A DNA stretch of 55,274 nt from an uncultured Lachnospiraceae bacterium (GCA_946552115.1 CAMNRH010000019.1:1-55274); one strand, 5' to 3'; shown: positions 41,097 to 50,110, counted from the first letter of the stretch. Program-made: numbers and translations. The notes: generated by a model not told the origin, from the letters alone.

Positions 41097-41966
41097 TTAT
41101 ACTGCCGGAAGAAAAGGAGACAGAGCAAGCGCGAAGAGGACTCCGCACAAGGTGTCTGTTCCGGAGGAATGTCCGATTTTGGAAAAGGAAGCTGCAAGTG
41201 TTTCAGGCTCGGGTACGGTAAGCAGGCTGTTGACAGCCAAGCTGTATTGATTGCAGAGTGCACAGGAGAGAAAAGCGGCGCTAATATCAATAGTGTCGGC
41301 CAGATGTTCGGTGATGCTGTTTCGCAGGGCCTGTCCGAATTCGCTTTTTTCCTCTCTCAGGAGCCGCAGGCCCGCAAGTACGCCGCATAGAAAATCATCC
41401 CCGCTTGGAGTGAGCCCGATGCCCAGCCCCAGAAGACCGGATAAGCAGGAGCCGGCCTCATCATATCTTTCTGACCGGCAGAGCGAATAGCTTTGGGCAA
41501 TTCGTTTTTTTGCGGCAAGAAGCATGAGAGACAGCCGTTCCTCCGGGCAGCCGTTAAAGATTATGTCAAGACCTCCGGTATCGGAGGCCGCAAGGACGGC
41601 CTTTATGTTTCCGATGAGTTTTTTACAGGGGAAGCTGTGAGGTCCGGCAGATAAAAACAGGTCGTGTTTTTCTGCGCCGGCATAGGAAACGGTATGAATT
41701 TGGCCGGAGGAATTAAGGAGTATGCCCGTTTTGGAGAGGCATACACGCTCTCCAGGATTCAGCTTCAGCTTACTTATATCCGCGGAGGATAAATCAGTAA
41801 TCAGGCTGATTGGAGACATAGGGGATTCTTTTACCTGAAGCGCCGCAAGTGCTCCGTCAAGAGACAGATTAATGGTTTTCTGATAGACGGAATGGATGAG
41901 GCCTGCATGGGCATTTTTTAAAAGCGTTTCGACGTAGAGCGACATTTTAAGAATGGATATATTCAT
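41097..41966 (-). CDS. allH: DUF2877 protein, AllH subunit of oxamate carbamoyltransferase
   Basis: A 289-residue DUF2877 (YlbF) protein. GLGIGLTPSGDDFLCGVLAGL near residue 185 is the family signature. In E. coli, AllF (FdrA), AllG (YlbE) and AllH (YlbF) together form oxamate carbamoyltransferase, which phosphorolyses oxalurate to oxamate and carbamoyl phosphate. ATG at 41966 is preferred since AGGAG lies 10 bases upstream; the ATG at 41975 is one base from it. It is divergent from allB and about 9 kb from the fused allFG gene, on the opposite strand. Confidence 0.8.
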   Translation of the reverse strand: MNISILKMSLYVETLLKNAHAGLIHSVYQKTINLSLDGALAALQVKESPMSPISLITDLSSADISKLKLNPGERVCLSKTGILLNSSGQIHTVSYAGAEKHDLFLSAGPHSFPCKKLIGNIKAVLAASDTGGLDIIFNGCPEERLSLMLLAAKKRIAQSYSLCRSERYDEAGSCLSGLLGLGIGLTPSGDDFLCGVLAGLRLLREEKSEFGQALRNSITEHLADTIDISAAFLSCALCNQYSLAVNSLLTVPEPETLAASFSKIGHSSGTDTLCGVLFALALSPFLPAV

Positions 41967-42106
41967 AAAGCTCATACTCCTTTCTGTTATTTGAATTTAA
42001 AAGAGAATAAAATGTATAAAAAAACAATAAAAGAATGTTAATAATTTGGCAAAATTGTACTATTCTTATAGTATCAGAAAAAAACAAAAAACACAATCCA
42101 AGATTT

Positions 42107-42120
42107 TTAAAAAGTGGTTG
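42107..42120 (+). promoter_or_regulatory. PucR-box-like motif, copy 1
   Basis: TTAAAAAGTGGTTG, identical in all 14 positions to copy 3 at 48950. It resembles the published PucR box of Bacillus subtilis (WWWCNTTGGTTAA). Confidence 0.55.
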
Positions 42121-42271
42121 CTAAAATTTTAATTTTTTTTGTACATATTTTAATGATTAATTAATAAAGTTTATTAGGAGATGATAGAAAAAAAGTTTGT
42201 TATGAGAAAAAGGAAGCTATTTTTGTATATATTTCACAAAAATAAAAGTTAATATTTGATGATTTAAGATA

Positions 42272-42300
42272 TTGTGATTTGAAGGATAATGCTTTAAAAT
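42272..42300 (+). promoter_or_regulatory. putative allB promoter
   Basis: -35 TTGTGA (42272-42277), a 17-base spacer and -10 TAAAAT (42295-42300). The copy-2 motif lies just downstream. Confidence 0.4.
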
Positions 42301-42313
42301 ACAAAGTAGGATG

Positions 42314-42327
42314 TTAAAAAATGGTTG
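42314..42327 (+). promoter_or_regulatory. PucR-box-like motif, copy 2
   Basis: TTAAAAAATGGTTG followed by ACCA, giving a short TGGT-TG-ACCA dyad (42322-42331). It lies about 35 bases before the allB start codon. Confidence 0.55.
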
Positions 42328-42361
42328 ACCAGTTGTTTTTTATTTTTTAAGGAGGTACATT

Positions 42362-43765
42362 ATGTACGATTTAGTGATTCGAAACGGTAAACTTGTAACT
42401 CCGGACCGCATTTATGAGGCAGATATTGCTATTTCTGACGGCAAGTATGCTGCATTTTTTGCTCCGGGAACAGAAGCGGAGGCGAAAGAGACAATTGATG
42501 CAAAAGGAAATTATGTATTTCCGGGAATCATCGACTGTCATGCTCATCTGAATGAGCCGGGATTTGAATATCGAGAGGATTTCGAGACAGGTTCCCGTGC
42601 GGCAGCTGTAGCGGGCTGCACAACCTTGATTGATATGCCGCTTAACAATGACCCGTCCCTTATGAATAAGGAAATTTTTGACCTTAAGATGGGTAAAATC
42701 AGCAAGCATTCGGTTGTTGATTATGCACTGTGGGGCGGACTTGTAGGCGATTATGATGAGAAACCGGATTCTGTAAAGAACAACATGAATGATTTGGTAG
42801 ATTTACATAATTGCGGTGTTGCGGCATTTAAGGGCTTCACATGTCCTAACGGTGATTTATTCCCGACCGTGAATATGGGAAATGTACGTAAGGCACTGGA
42901 AATCTTAAAGCCATACAACGCGTTATGCGGTTTTCACTGTGAGGAGTTTGGCCAGGTATTGGAGAGAGAGAAAGAGGCGAAAGCAAAAGAAGGTCAGACA
43001 AATGAGCAGAAAATCCGTGATTTCCTTGATTCTCACGATGTGTGGACCGAGTATGTCGCAACAAAGAATGTAATTGATATGGCGAGAGCGACAGGCGGCC
43101 GCGTACATATCTGCCATGTAAGCCATCCGATGGTAGCGCAGGTTGTGAAAGACGCAATCCATGAAGGATTTCCGATTACGGCAGAAACCTGTCCGCATTA
43201 TCTCGGATTTACAGAGGATTTTGTATTCGAAAAGGGCGCTCCGGCAAAATGTACCCCGCCGATGCGTACAAAGGAAGATATGGAAAAACTCTGGGACTAT
43301 GTGATTGACGGAACTTTGTCATGTGTAGGAAGCGACCATTCTCCGGCGGCGGATGAGGAAAAGGACAACGCCACAAAAGATATCTGGCATGCATGGGGCG
43401 GACTGAACGCAATCCAGTTCTTCCTGCCGATGATGTTTGATATGGTTGTAAATAAGAAAGGATTAAGCCCGACCTTAATCGCAAAGGTTATGGATTATAA
43501 TCCGGCTAAGATTTTCGGATTGTACGGACGAAAAGGAGCATTTGAGATTGGCTTTGACGGCGATATTGTTATCGTGGATCCGGAAAAAGCATGGAAATGT
43601 GATCAGGCAAAGCTTCTCACGAAAGGTCATGTATCCTGCTTTGACGGACAGGAAGGAAAAGGGGCGCCGACATGTACAATAATCAGAGGCAAGGTAGTTG
43701 CAGCTGACGGTATGTATAAGGATGAAGCGGTAGGATATGGCGAATATATCACACCGGTAAAATAA
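42362..43765 (+). CDS. allB: allantoinase-type cyclic amidohydrolase, copy 1
   Basis: A 467-residue metal-dependent amidohydrolase opening the hydantoin ring of allantoin to allantoate. Metal ligands are H60 and H62 (CHAHLNEPG), the carboxylated lysine K157 (AAFKGF), H192 (GFHCEE), H252 (ICHVSHP) and D325 (GSDHSP). The DMPLNNDPS stretch and the following body align with E. coli AllB. AAGGAGG precedes the ATG. It is followed by an NCS1 permease, and the pair is repeated downstream (45167-47966), so substrates may differ slightly. Confidence 0.85.
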   Translation: MYDLVIRNGKLVTPDRIYEADIAISDGKYAAFFAPGTEAEAKETIDAKGNYVFPGIIDCHAHLNEPGFEYREDFETGSRAAAVAGCTTLIDMPLNNDPSLMNKEIFDLKMGKISKHSVVDYALWGGLVGDYDEKPDSVKNNMNDLVDLHNCGVAAFKGFTCPNGDLFPTVNMGNVRKALEILKPYNALCGFHCEEFGQVLEREKEAKAKEGQTNEQKIRDFLDSHDVWTEYVATKNVIDMARATGGRVHICHVSHPMVAQVVKDAIHEGFPITAETCPHYLGFTEDFVFEKGAPAKCTPPMRTKEDMEKLWDYVIDGTLSCVGSDHSPAADEEKDNATKDIWHAWGGLNAIQFFLPMMFDMVVNKKGLSPTLIAKVMDYNPAKIFGLYGRKGAFEIGFDGDIVIVDPEKAWKCDQAKLLTKGHVSCFDGQEGKGAPTCTIIRGKVVAADGMYKDEAVGYGEYITPVK

Positions 43766-43798
43766 CCGGAGAAGAAAAACGAAAAAAGGAGAGAGACT

Positions 43799-45154
43799 AT
43801 GAGTGATGTAAACAACGAAAAGAAACAGGCAAGTTCACTTGCGCCGATTAAGCCGCAAGACCGCATTATGAGCTGGGGCTCCAATACGATGCTGTGGCTC
43901 GGCGGATGCATTTCTATCGGAACATTGACGATGGGTTCCGCGCAGCTTGAAAAGGGACTGAATTTGATTCAGCTGTTCCTGGCAGTATTTATCGGTTCTC
44001 TGATTTTGATTATCGGTATTGCGGCAAATGACCAGTTCAGCTATAAGACAGGAGCTCCTTATGCAATTCAGCTGAAAAGTGCGTTCGGTACAAAGGGAAG
44101 TTCAATTCCGGTGCTGATTCGAGGCCTTCCGGCTATTGTCTGGTACGGATTCCAGACATGGTTAGGAGGAGCCGCCCTTAATAATATTTCTATTGTATTT
44201 TTTGGGTTTGACAATATCTGGGTGTTCTTTATTGCATTCCAGGTAATCCAGATTCTTTTGTCAATCAAGGGCTTTCAGGGCGCAAAATGGGTTGGAAATA
44301 TCGGCGGCGTAGTTATTTCTATCGCTATGATTTATCTGTTATATATCTGTATTACACAGTATGGCGACGTCATCGGCGACAAGCTGATGAACCATGGCGG
44401 AACATGGGGAATGCCGTTTATCGGCGCGGTTATTGCTTTCTTCGGAAACAGTACGACAGTTATGCTTAACGCAGGCGACTATTCCCGTGAGGTAAAGGCA
44501 GGATATTCCTCCGTAGCGCGTGGAGCTTCCTATTTCTGCGCAATGGTTCCGGCAACCGTATTACTTGGGCTTATCGGAGCGATGGCTTCTACAGCGACAG
44601 GTATTGCAAATCCGATTAATGCTTTTGCACAGATGGTAGACAATAAGGTGGTTCTTCTTGTAACATTAGGCTTCATAATCTTTGCACAGCTTTCTACAAA
44701 CCTTGCAAGTAATGTTATTCCGCCTGCATATGCATTTATGGATGTATTTAAGATTAAGCACAGAACGGCAGTTATCATTGTCGGTATTCTTGCGGTTTGT
44801 ACCTGCCCGTGGATTCTTACAAACGACAGCTCCGCAGCAGGACTTGATTTGTTTGTTAAGATTTATTCTGCATTCTTTGCACCGATTTTTGCAGTGCTGA
44901 TTACAGACTTCTTTATTCTTCATAAGAGAAACGTAACAGAAGAGGTACTGGATGATTTGTATAATGATAACGGAAATCATGCGGGTATTAACTGGGCGGC
45001 AATTATCGCAATTGCAATCGGCGCCGTAATCGGACTGTTAAATGTAGATATTTCATTTTTTACAGCTACGATTCCGACAGGAGTCATCTTCTATATTCTC
45101 ATGAAGAAGATGCCGTCCTGCGAACGTTTCAGAAAAGGAACAACTTTAGAATAG
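43799..45154 (+). CDS. NCS1-family permease (allantoin/purine type), copy 1
   Basis: A 451-residue transporter with about twelve spans of the nucleobase-cation-symport-1 family. The motifs RGLPAIVWYGFQTWLGG (about residue 102) and NAGDYSREVKAG are typical. Its position between two allantoinases points to allantoin or a related ureide as substrate; the family also moves cytosine, uracil and thiamine. It is 33 bases after allB copy 1 and 12 bases before allB copy 2. Confidence 0.82.
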   Translation: MSDVNNEKKQASSLAPIKPQDRIMSWGSNTMLWLGGCISIGTLTMGSAQLEKGLNLIQLFLAVFIGSLILIIGIAANDQFSYKTGAPYAIQLKSAFGTKGSSIPVLIRGLPAIVWYGFQTWLGGAALNNISIVFFGFDNIWVFFIAFQVIQILLSIKGFQGAKWVGNIGGVVISIAMIYLLYICITQYGDVIGDKLMNHGGTWGMPFIGAVIAFFGNSTTVMLNAGDYSREVKAGYSSVARGASYFCAMVPATVLLGLIGAMASTATGIANPINAFAQMVDNKVVLLVTLGFIIFAQLSTNLASNVIPPAYAFMDVFKIKHRTAVIIVGILAVCTCPWILTNDSSAAGLDLFVKIYSAFFAPIFAVLITDFFILHKRNVTEEVLDDLYNDNGNHAGINWAAIIAIAIGAVIGLLNVDISFFTATIPTGVIFYILMKKMPSCERFRKGTTLE

Positions 45155-45166
45155 AGAGGGATTCTT

Positions 45167-46540
45167 ATGTATGATGTATTAGTAAAAAACGGTAGGATAG
45201 TTGCGGCAGATGCCGTAACAAACGGTAATATAGCCATTAAAGGCGGTAAGATTGCGGCAGTTCTTATGGCAGGCGACGAGCCGGAGGCCGAAAAGGTAAT
45301 AGATGCAAAGGGGAACTATGTGTTCCCCGGCGCGATTGACACTCATGCGCACCTTAACGATCCGGGCTTTGAGTGGCGCGAGGATTATGAGCACGGTACG
45401 GCAGCTGCAGCGCTCGGCGGTTATACAACGGTAATTGACATGCCGCTTCAAAATGATCCTTGTATGACAAATGCGGAGGCTTTTGATTTCAAAGAGAATA
45501 AGGTTTCTCCGAATGCCTATGTTGATTATTGCTTCTGGGGCGGACTTACAAGCTATAATTTTAAAGATTTAAAGGATTTGGATGAAAAGGGATGTGTATC
45601 CTTCAAATCTTTCATCGGACCGGTTTCTCCGGATTATGAGTCCTTAAATTACGGGCAGGCGCTTGAGGCGATGGATATTATTAAAGAGTTTGACGGACGT
45701 GCAGGCTTCCATTGCGAGGATTATGCAATCATTAAGAATCAGGAAAAGAGAATGAAAGAATCCGGACGCAATGACTGGAAAGCATTTCTTGAGTCCCGTC
45801 CGGTAGTTGCAGAGATTGTGGCTACGGACGCGATTATTGAGATCGCGAAAGCTACGGGCTGTAAGGCTCATATCTGCCATGTTTCCCATCCGGCGGTTGC
45901 GAAAAAGATTAAAGCGGCACAGGACGAGGGATATGATATTACTGCAGAGACATGTACTCATTATCTGACTTTCAGCAATGAGGATGTAATGGAAAAGGGA
46001 CCTCTTTATAAATGCGCACCGATTCTTCAGCCGAAAGAGGCGGTCGAAGAGATGTGGGAGTATGTGAAGGCGGGTGTATTCAGCGGCATCGCATCCGACC
46101 ATTCTCCGTGCTCCTATGATGAGAAGCATAATGAGATTCTCGGCAATAAGATTGAAACGGTGTTTGACGTATGGGGCGGCTGCTCCGGCATTCAGAGCGG
46201 TTTTCAGGCGGCTTTCAGTGAAGGGGTTGTAAAACGGGGCGTATGTCCGACCGTGCTTGCCAATGCGATGTCTGTGCAGCCGGCGAAAGCATTTGGCATT
46301 TATGGAAAGAAAGGCGATATTAAGCCCGGATTTGACGCTGATTTGCTAATCGTTGACCCTGAGAAGGAATGGGAGATTACAGAGGAATCACTTTTATATG
46401 TAAATAAGATTTCCGCTTTTGTCGGTCTGAAAGGCAAAGGGCTTCCGGTTGTAACGCTTGTCCGCGGCAATGTGATTGCAGAGGACGGAAAGATTGTTGC
46501 CGATAAGGGAGTCGGCGAATTAGTGAAAAAGCTGAAATAA
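45167..46540 (+). CDS. allB: allantoinase-type cyclic amidohydrolase, copy 2
   Basis: A 457-residue paralogue of copy 1. Metal ligands are conserved: H60 and H62 (THAHLNDPG), carboxylated lysine K147 (VSFKSF), GFHCED, ICHVSHP and D311 (ASDHSP). The sequence SDHSPCSYDEKHNE resembles E. coli AllB more than copy 1 does. Divergence from copy 1 is substantial, so this is not a recent duplication. One of the two could act on another cyclic ureide, or even on a later intermediate. Confidence 0.83.
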   Translation: MYDVLVKNGRIVAADAVTNGNIAIKGGKIAAVLMAGDEPEAEKVIDAKGNYVFPGAIDTHAHLNDPGFEWREDYEHGTAAAALGGYTTVIDMPLQNDPCMTNAEAFDFKENKVSPNAYVDYCFWGGLTSYNFKDLKDLDEKGCVSFKSFIGPVSPDYESLNYGQALEAMDIIKEFDGRAGFHCEDYAIIKNQEKRMKESGRNDWKAFLESRPVVAEIVATDAIIEIAKATGCKAHICHVSHPAVAKKIKAAQDEGYDITAETCTHYLTFSNEDVMEKGPLYKCAPILQPKEAVEEMWEYVKAGVFSGIASDHSPCSYDEKHNEILGNKIETVFDVWGGCSGIQSGFQAAFSEGVVKRGVCPTVLANAMSVQPAKAFGIYGKKGDIKPGFDADLLIVDPEKEWEITEESLLYVNKISAFVGLKGKGLPVVTLVRGNVIAEDGKIVADKGVGELVKKLK

Positions 46541-46547
46541 ATATATT

Positions 46548-46574
46548 CTGTGCGGAGCATTCGGCTCCGTACAG
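46548..46574 (+). other. intercistronic hairpin between allB copy 2 and NCS1 copy 2
   Basis: CTGTGCGGAGC (46548-46558) pairs with GCTCCGTACAG (46564-46574), with one G-U pair and a five-base loop. There is no T-run, so it is more likely an mRNA-stabilising or processing element than a terminator. Confidence 0.5.
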
Positions 46575-46604
46575 GAATCATAAGAAAAAGGAGAAAGTAA
46601 AAGA

Positions 46605-47966
46605 ATGAGTATAGTTGAAAACAAAAACCTGAATCCGGAGCTGGTACAGAATGTTGATCCGGATTTACAGCCGACGCAGAAACGTATTATGGGGACCATG
46701 TCCTATGCTGCAAGCTTTATGGGCGGCTGCGTATCAATTGGTACCTTTTCTATGGGTGCAGGGCTGATCGGTGCCCTGACGGTAACCCAGGCAATTCTTG
46801 CCATGGTAATCGGCTGTCTTGTGATTGCAATTGCCCTTGCAATTATCGGAGAGTGCGGACATACCTATGGTATTCCGTTTACGGTACAGCTCAGGAGCAG
46901 CTTTGGTACGGCCGGTGTTAAAATTCCCGGTGTTCTCCGCGGACTCCCGGCGATTGTATGGTTTGGATTCCAGAGCTGGGTAGGCGCCGGAGCGATTAAC
47001 AGCTGTATGAAGATTTTGTTCGGAATCGACAATCTTCCGGTTGTATATGCGCTGTTTACACTTCTTCAGGTTGCTCTTGCAATTAAAGGATTTGAAGGAA
47101 TCAAATGGCTGGAGAATATTTCCTGCGTATTTATTATCGCAATCCTTATTTACATGCTGTATGTAGTAAATACACAGTTCTCTTCAGAGATTGGAGATGT
47201 ATTCTCAGGAATTAAAGGAACATGGGGCATGCCGTTCTGGGCGGCTACAACCTCTTTCTTAGGTATTTATTCTACGATGATTATTAATGCATCTGACTAT
47301 TCACGGAATGCGACAGACGATATTAAGCCGGTAAAGGCTGCCAGCATTTACACGGTAGCGATTCTTCCTGTAACTCTGTTCATGGGGCTTATCGGACTTC
47401 TTGTAACGGCGGCAACAGGAAACAGTGACCCGGTTGTTGTATTTTCCACAACCATGGGAAGCAAATTCCTTACAATCGTAACATTGCTCTTCATCGCGTT
47501 TGCACAGGTTACAACAAATGTACTTAATAACATCGTTCCTCCGGCATATGTACTTATGGAATCTTTCAAAATGAAATGGACTCATGCTACGGTACTTGTA
47601 GGTGTTCTTTCCGCATGTGTAATGCCGTGGAAGCTGGTTACAGATGAGTCTGCGGCGGGACTTAACATGTTTACACAGTTCTATTCCGCATTCCTCGGAC
47701 CTATTTTTGCGGTCATGGCAGTGGATTATTTCATTCTTCGCAAAAAGAAGCTGGATATTAACGATATGTACGATAAGAAAGGCTGCTTCAAGGGCATTAA
47801 CTGGGCGGCAGTTATTGCGATTATCTTCGGTTCGCTCTGCTCATTGCTTGTTATGCAGCTTTCATGGTATGTAAGCCTGATTCCGACAGGAGCCGCGTAC
47901 TACCTGTTAATGAAAGTTATGCCGTCGTCAAAATCTTTCCGTAAAGGGACGATTTTCGAAGAATAA
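46605..47966 (+). CDS. NCS1-family permease (allantoin/purine type), copy 2
   Basis: A 453-residue paralogue of the permease at 43799, with about twelve spans. RGLPAIVWFGFQSWVGAG and NASDYSRNATDD correspond to the same family motifs. It ends the first allantoin operon at a strong bidirectional hairpin. Having two permeases next to two allantoinases suggests paired uptake-hydrolysis modules. Confidence 0.82.
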   Translation: MSIVENKNLNPELVQNVDPDLQPTQKRIMGTMSYAASFMGGCVSIGTFSMGAGLIGALTVTQAILAMVIGCLVIAIALAIIGECGHTYGIPFTVQLRSSFGTAGVKIPGVLRGLPAIVWFGFQSWVGAGAINSCMKILFGIDNLPVVYALFTLLQVALAIKGFEGIKWLENISCVFIIAILIYMLYVVNTQFSSEIGDVFSGIKGTWGMPFWAATTSFLGIYSTMIINASDYSRNATDDIKPVKAASIYTVAILPVTLFMGLIGLLVTAATGNSDPVVVFSTTMGSKFLTIVTLLFIAFAQVTTNVLNNIVPPAYVLMESFKMKWTHATVLVGVLSACVMPWKLVTDESAAGLNMFTQFYSAFLGPIFAVMAVDYFILRKKKLDINDMYDKKGCFKGINWAAVIAIIFGSLCSLLVMQLSWYVSLIPTGAAYYLLMKVMPSSKSFRKGTIFEE

Positions 47967-47982
47967 TATATAATATTGACAA

Positions 47983-48035
47983 TTGGGGCTGGCCGCTTTC
48001 ATGATTAAAAAATTGTGAAGCGACAGCCCCATTGT
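47983..48035. terminator. bidirectional terminator between NCS1 copy 2 and the alpha/beta hydrolase gene
   Basis: TGGGGCTG (47984-47991) pairs with CAGCCCCA (48024-48031), and CGCTT (47994-47998) with AAGCG (48018-48022). AT-rich flanks lie on both sides. Confidence 0.75.
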
Positions 48036-48058
48036 ACATTTTGCAGAGAAATATGGTT

Positions 48059-48910
48059 TCAGGAGAGCTTGGCATCCAGAAATTTGACTGTGGCCTCCAG
48101 CAGCCTTGCCGTAATCGGGTTTTTTTCATCTCTGTCGAAATCATGCATATTATGGGAGGCGACGAATCTCTGTGCCCGGTATTTGCCGCACAGTTCGAGA
48201 AATTCTGAATAAGGTACGTCTGTATCTCCGGTACTGTGTGCGCAAAATAACGGACAGGGCATTTTTTCACAGGTGCGTAAGGTATAATCAAGATAGAAGA
48301 ATTTCTGCCTTCCGGCATAGATAAGGTCTATCCAGCTTCCTTTCTGTCTCGCGTATACATAGACGCTGTAGTGAGTGTTTAAGTCTCCGATGGCGTGGAC
48401 GCCGGAGGGAATTACGGCAAGTGCGGTTTCATTTACCGGCGGAAAAGAGAGGTAATAATTGCTGGGCGTTAAAAACCATCCGTCACACAGAAAACCATAT
48501 CCGTAATAGGAAAGAATTCCGGCCGGCTTTTCTTTGTATTTCCCGCTTACGGCGGCGAGCAGGCACAGATAGGCTCCGGCTGAGCGTCCCCATAAAAAGT
48601 AAGGAAGCTTTTCGTCCGTATACAGACGAAAGTTTTCCGAATAATGATTAACGGAGCCTAATACATCCTCAAGAATCAAATCCAGCTTTGCCGACGGAGC
48701 CAGCGGGTAGTCGAAAGCGATAATCGGATATCCCGCTTCCGTGAATGTTTTCAGATGTAATTCCGGCAAATCTGTTCTTGTTCCGTATAATAATCCTCCG
48801 CCGTGGAAATATAAGATACAGGCTTTCGGCGGAATGTCCGTATCATAATATATAGTTGCATGCTTCTCATAAATTTGGTTGGGTATTGACAGCTCTTTTT
48901 CTTTAAACAT
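48059..48910 (-). CDS. alpha/beta hydrolase (hormone-sensitive-lipase-like) of unknown role
   Basis: A 283-residue serine hydrolase. The oxyanion motif H36-GGG is followed by nucleophile S110 in GRSAG, an acidic residue in HSTGDTDVP and H256 near the C terminus, so it should be active. No signal peptide: it is cytoplasmic. It lies inside the allantoin cluster, divergent from allE, and a PucR-box-like motif overlaps the -35 position of its predicted promoter. No hydrolase of this type is a known step of the allantoin pathway; an esterase, amidase or formamidase role is possible. Confidence 0.75.
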   Translation of the reverse strand: MFKEKELSIPNQIYEKHATIYYDTDIPPKACILYFHGGGLLYGTRTDLPELHLKTFTEAGYPIIAFDYPLAPSAKLDLILEDVLGSVNHYSENFRLYTDEKLPYFLWGRSAGAYLCLLAAVSGKYKEKPAGILSYYGYGFLCDGWFLTPSNYYLSFPPVNETALAVIPSGVHAIGDLNTHYSVYVYARQKGSWIDLIYAGRQKFFYLDYTLRTCEKMPCPLFCAHSTGDTDVPYSEFLELCGKYRAQRFVASHNMHDFDRDEKNPITARLLEATVKFLDAKLS

Positions 48911-48933
48911 AACGGTTCCTCCTTTTTTACAGC

Positions 48934-48963
48934 AGTATATTCATAATGATTAAAAAGTGGTTG
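48934..48963 (-). promoter_or_regulatory. hydrolase promoter with PucR-box-like motif copy 3 at its -35
   Basis: On the minus strand -10 TATACT (48934-48939) has no -35 hexamer; a 17-base spacer back, the position is occupied by motif copy 3 (TTAAAAAGTGGTTG on the plus strand, 48950-48963). This is the layout of an activator-dependent promoter. Confidence 0.45.
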
Positions 48964-49140
48964 AAAACATGGAATATAATTTCAAATATTTGTTCAAAAT
49001 TTAACACAGGGAGAAAAGGATGGTTTTTCCCCGGCAAATATTAGTATATCACAAAAACAGTGGATTTCAAGAGTTTAAATGTTCTTGGGAATACTACATT
49101 ATTAACAAAAATGCCCTCTTCGATTTGTCTAAAATGTCAA

Positions 49141-49193
49141 TTGAAAATTTTAACAAATGTTGCCATAATAAGAATATAAAAACTGGTTGACCA
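49141..49193 (+). promoter_or_regulatory. allE promoter with PucR-box-like motif copy 4
   Basis: -35 TTGAAA (49141-49146), a 17-base spacer and -10 CATAAT (49164-49169) with an extended TGC. Motif copy 4, ATAAAAACTGGTTG (49176-49189), covers the expected start point and continues into ACCA, giving TGGT-TG-ACCA. Confidence 0.45.
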
Positions 49194-49246
49194 CAGTGAC
49201 ATAATAATCCATTTTTTAACAATCTTAAGAAAGAGAGGAATTCAAA

Positions 49247-50041
49247 ATGAGCTATTTAAACAATCAAATTGGATACCGCGACGAGCTGCTGCAGACGCGT
49301 TCTGTGATTAAGAAAGAGAACTGGGTACTTCTTGAGCCGGACGGACTTGTAAAGAATGCAATTCCGGGTTACGTAAACTGTGATGTAACAATTCTTGGTT
49401 CTCCTGCCATGGGAGCGTCTTTTGCAGATTATCTTGTAACCGCACATGCGGGCGGAAAAAAAGACGGTATCGGCGGAGACGGCATTGAGACGTTTCTTTA
49501 TGTAATTGAAGGAGAGGTTACGGTAAAGAATGCAGACGGAGAATCAGATCTTACGCAGGGCGGTTATATTTATTCTCCGGAGGATAAGCCGGTTTCTTTT
49601 GAGAATAAGAAAGATGCGGATGTAAAGATTTATCTGTACAGACGCAGATATGAGAAAGTAGAAGGCTACAGCGCCCGTACAATTGTCGGCAATGCAAATG
49701 AGTTGGAGTGGATCGCTTATGAGGGAATGGAAAACTGTTATATCCAGAATTTCCTGCCTGCTGATGATTTTGGATTTGATATGAATATGCATATTCTGAA
49801 ATTCCATATCGGAGCTTCCCACGGCTATATTGAAACACATGTACAGGAGCACGGAATGCTGTTCTTATCAGGAAAAGCGATGTACAGGCTGGATGACGAG
49901 TGGGTACCGCTTAAGAAAGGCGATTATGTATTTATGGACGCATATTGCCCGCAGGCATGCTATGCCGTAGGCGACGAGGGACGCGAAGAGGTTCTGACTT
50001 ATATTTATTCAAAAGACTGTAACAGAGATGTTGCATTATAA
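49247..50041 (+). CDS. allE: (S)-ureidoglycine aminohydrolase
   Basis: A 264-residue bicupin that releases ammonia from (S)-ureidoglycine to give (S)-ureidoglycolate. Manganese ligands in the C-terminal cupin are E196, H198, H202 and Q236 (ETHVQEHG and CPQACYA). The size matches E. coli YlbA/AllE. It heads the second allantoin operon: allE, allD, allFG, carbamate kinase. Confidence 0.9.
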   Translation: MSYLNNQIGYRDELLQTRSVIKKENWVLLEPDGLVKNAIPGYVNCDVTILGSPAMGASFADYLVTAHAGGKKDGIGGDGIETFLYVIEGEVTVKNADGESDLTQGGYIYSPEDKPVSFENKKDADVKIYLYRRRYEKVEGYSARTIVGNANELEWIAYEGMENCYIQNFLPADDFGFDMNMHILKFHIGASHGYIETHVQEHGMLFLSGKAMYRLDDEWVPLKKGDYVFMDAYCPQACYAVGDEGREEVLTYIYSKDCNRDVAL

Positions 50042-50110
50042 TTAAGATAGCTAAGGTTATCATAATTGCCGTCGCAGAACGGAAAATGAAAAAAGGATGG
50101 TGGGGACACA

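Larger units (their letters stand above)
41967..42361. other. AT-rich regulatory region between allH and allB
   Basis: A 395-base non-coding stretch with no ORF. It holds a possible allH promoter on the minus strand (-35 TTGCCA at 42047-42052, 17-base spacer, -10 TATTGT at 42024-42029), PucR-box-like motifs at 42107-42120 and 42314-42327, and the allB promoter. The rest is long A and T runs, perhaps bent DNA. Confidence 0.5.
48911..49246. other. regulatory region between the alpha/beta hydrolase and allE
   Basis: A 336-base stretch without genes. It holds the hydrolase promoter with motif copy 3, a small GGG-AAAA/TTTT-CCC hairpin near 49010-49032, the allE promoter and motif copy 4. Confidence 0.5.
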
